Source of the DNA: Mesoplasma melaleucae
Lineage (GTDB): Bacteria; Bacillota_I; Bacilli_A; Mycoplasmatales; Mycoplasmataceae
Length of the DNA stretch: 64,000 nt
Direction of reading: 5' to 3'
Assembly: GCF_002804105.1 (NCBI RefSeq)
Contig: NZ_CP024964.1
Span: 372,001-436,000 of the forward strand
The notes under the pieces were generated by a model that saw nothing but the letters and a program-made list of their open reading frames with translations, searched no databases and was not told the DNA's origin. The translations under genes and the position numbers were made by a program. Position 1 is the stretch's first letter. Each line of letters starts with the position of its first letter. Shown piece by piece: positions 62,310 through 64,000 of this stretch.

Positions 62310-64000
62310 TTAAACTGATTTACTATTAATTGCTGTTATTGAATATTTATTTTTAAGAATATCAATCTTAATTGTTATAACTTCATTATTTATTGTATAT
62401 TCAAATGTTTTGTCATCAATTTCTTTCACATCTATTATTTGAGCTTTATCAAACTCAGCTTGCATTTTAGCTTTTAATTTTGATTGTTGCTTTTTAAACA
62501 ATTCAGTTTTTATATTCAACGCTTCAAGTAATCCATTGCTGCCTTTAGTATCAGCAACAATTTTATTTAAATAATCAATAAACGATCCAGGTTTAATATA
62601 TTCTTCTTGATTATCATCATTTGGTCTTATATATCCTAATTTTGGTAATAATTCTGTAGGATTTTCTTGTGCTACTTTAATTACACCTTGTAATTGATTA
62701 ACTAAACTTGAAACATTATTAAAGTTAACTTTCAATGGTTCATTTGCATCAGTTTTAACTAATGCAGACAGTTTAGTCATAAAAGTTCTAATTGAATTAT
62801 CTCCATTTATCGGGAAGTTTAAAATATCAATAGTTCCACCAGATTTTAATTGTTTATCTAATAATGAATTTAATAAATGATTTCAAGCTACATCTCAAGG
62901 TTTGCTTAAAACTCCTTCACTTACTAAATTGTTAATCATATCTGCGATTTCTTGGCTAATTGTTCCAATTGCAACAGCAGCCTTTAATGCTGCACTAATT
63001 AATGGTGGAATGATTATTTCTCCAGCAAGATCAACAATTTTATTATTTGCACTTAATAATCCTAAACCACCAACAAGCATACTTCCAAGTGGTTGTTCTT
63101 TATTTGAAATACCATTTAATAGTGCTTTAAACACACCACTTAAACCTACTTCACTATAATCATGATTGATAAAGTTTGAAATAAATCCATCAATGCTTGG
63201 TGGAATTACATCTATTTGTTTATATTTTTCATACCCTCTAAATAAAAATTGTAATAGATTTTGTAATTCTTTACCATTTTTATCATTAACAGCTAGATTT
63301 AAATAAACAATTAAATCTTTAATGTTTAATTCATTAGTTATTTCAGAATATTTTTTGACTCTGATTGCTGTTAATTCTTTTCAAGTTAATGTTTTTGCAT
63401 TTTCTGTGTTTTCACCAATAGCTTCAATTCGTGATGTTGCAAAATTACTTAAATAGATTGCAAAAATACGTACAAAATTGATAACGCCACATAATGATTC
63501 TCAATTATCAACAATGTCTAAATTCATATGTGATTGTTTTGAAAGATCTTGCATTGCAAGTGCAACTCCATTTAATGCTGGACCTCTTCATTTAGTTGCT
63601 TCTTCAGCTGTTGAATTCTTATATCTTTCTTTACGATTTGAAAATACATTTAAAGCATTAGCAAAATCAATAATTGATGAATTTAACGCTTGCTCAATTG
63701 AATAATTTTTATATTTTGAAGGATTCAATGCTTTAGATAACTTTTGAATATTTGCATCTGATAATAAAGCTGCAGCATAGGCTAGCAATCCTTGATCTGA
63801 AATATTATTAGGCATTATATTAATTCCTAAATCAGCTAAATATAAAACTAATTCAATAATTTTACCATTACTTAGTAATGACATGATTGTAGGATAGATA
63901 CCTGAAATACTCATAATAATATTAGGATCTTTTGGTGCAGTTCCTGCACTAATTTCAATTGCAGATTTATCTGCTAATTTACTATTAATAATTTGATCAC
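62310..64000 (-). CDS. Large surface lipoprotein, C-terminal part (MOLPALP-like)
   Basis: At least 562 codons are open on the minus strand, with TGA Trp; the start lies beyond the window. The sequence is mostly helical with few charged clusters: PNIIMSISGIYPTIMSLLSN, WRGPALNGVALAMQDLSKQS, LGSMLVGGLGLLSANNKIVD and a beta-like end TFEYTINNEVITIKIDILKN. Large proteins of this kind with a repeated PALNG-like word fit the MOLPALP family of lipoproteins in Mesoplasma and Entomoplasma. The N-terminal signal and lipobox would settle this but are not visible. The role is unknown, probably surface exposure. Confidence 0.65.

Noticed and set aside
62902-63159. 85-codon plus-strand ORF within the large lipoprotein
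   Set aside because: Antisense to a long open frame that continues on both sides.

Overview
The window is chromosomal DNA from an AT-rich mollicute that reads TGA as tryptophan. Core genes such as polC, nusA, parE, parC and recD2 are open only with that code. Gene content (PolC-only replication, short RibF, exported proteins with a spiroplasma-style leader, a large MOLPALP-like surface protein) points to the Mesoplasma/Entomoplasma group. This placement is inference, because no rRNA gene is present.

Layout. 0-13 kb is mostly housekeeping: the end of rel, coaE, truB-ribF, rpsO with a structured leader, tRNA-Gly(UCC), cdsA, an RseP-type protease, polC and a nitroreductase. 13.3-18.3 kb is a wrecked hexitol operon (mannitol EIICB, a sorbitol-6-phosphate dehydrogenase-like SDR, EIIA, an RpiR regulator and mannitol-1-phosphate dehydrogenase). 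18.3-22.8 kb is the intact rimP-nusA-ylxR-ylxQ-infB operon. 22.8-30.7 kb holds a decayed partial copy of infB, a broken RpiR gene, a dead type I restriction locus (hsdM tail, two opposed hsdS genes, a tyrosine recombinase), a J-domain protein and broken neighbours. 30.7-31.5 kb has rsmE and a candidate small structured RNA. 31.6-38.9 kb is a dead defence island: PLD-helicase-DUF3427, a C5 methyltransferase, an unknown gene and a HEPN-like/DUF262/HNH gene. 38.9-44.3 kb has udk, then fragments of an ISLre2-type transposase and a conjugative-element membrane protein, then a small restriction-like cluster with a dead Dam methyltransferase. 44.3-49.0 kb is parE-parC. 49-58.5 kb is mostly wreckage around two intact accessory genes, a complete PLD-helicase-DUF3427 protein and a HEPN-motif Abi-like protein. 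58.5-64 kb has recD2, a membrane protein, an exported protein and the C-terminal part of a large surface lipoprotein.

The dominant theme is contrast. The long core genes are clean, while about 32 accessory loci carry frameshifts, stops or truncations. These include every DNA methyltransferase, specificity subunit and PTS gene seen. The decay is therefore biological and not simply poor sequence. Among the recognisable defence-type genes, only the second PLD-helicase, the HEPN Abi-like gene and two small restriction-like ORFs remain open. The dead genes still show informative architectures, notably a HEPN-like domain joined to a GmrSD-type (DUF262 + DUF1524) nuclease and a mannitol operon that also carries a sorbitol-6-phosphate dehydrogenase.
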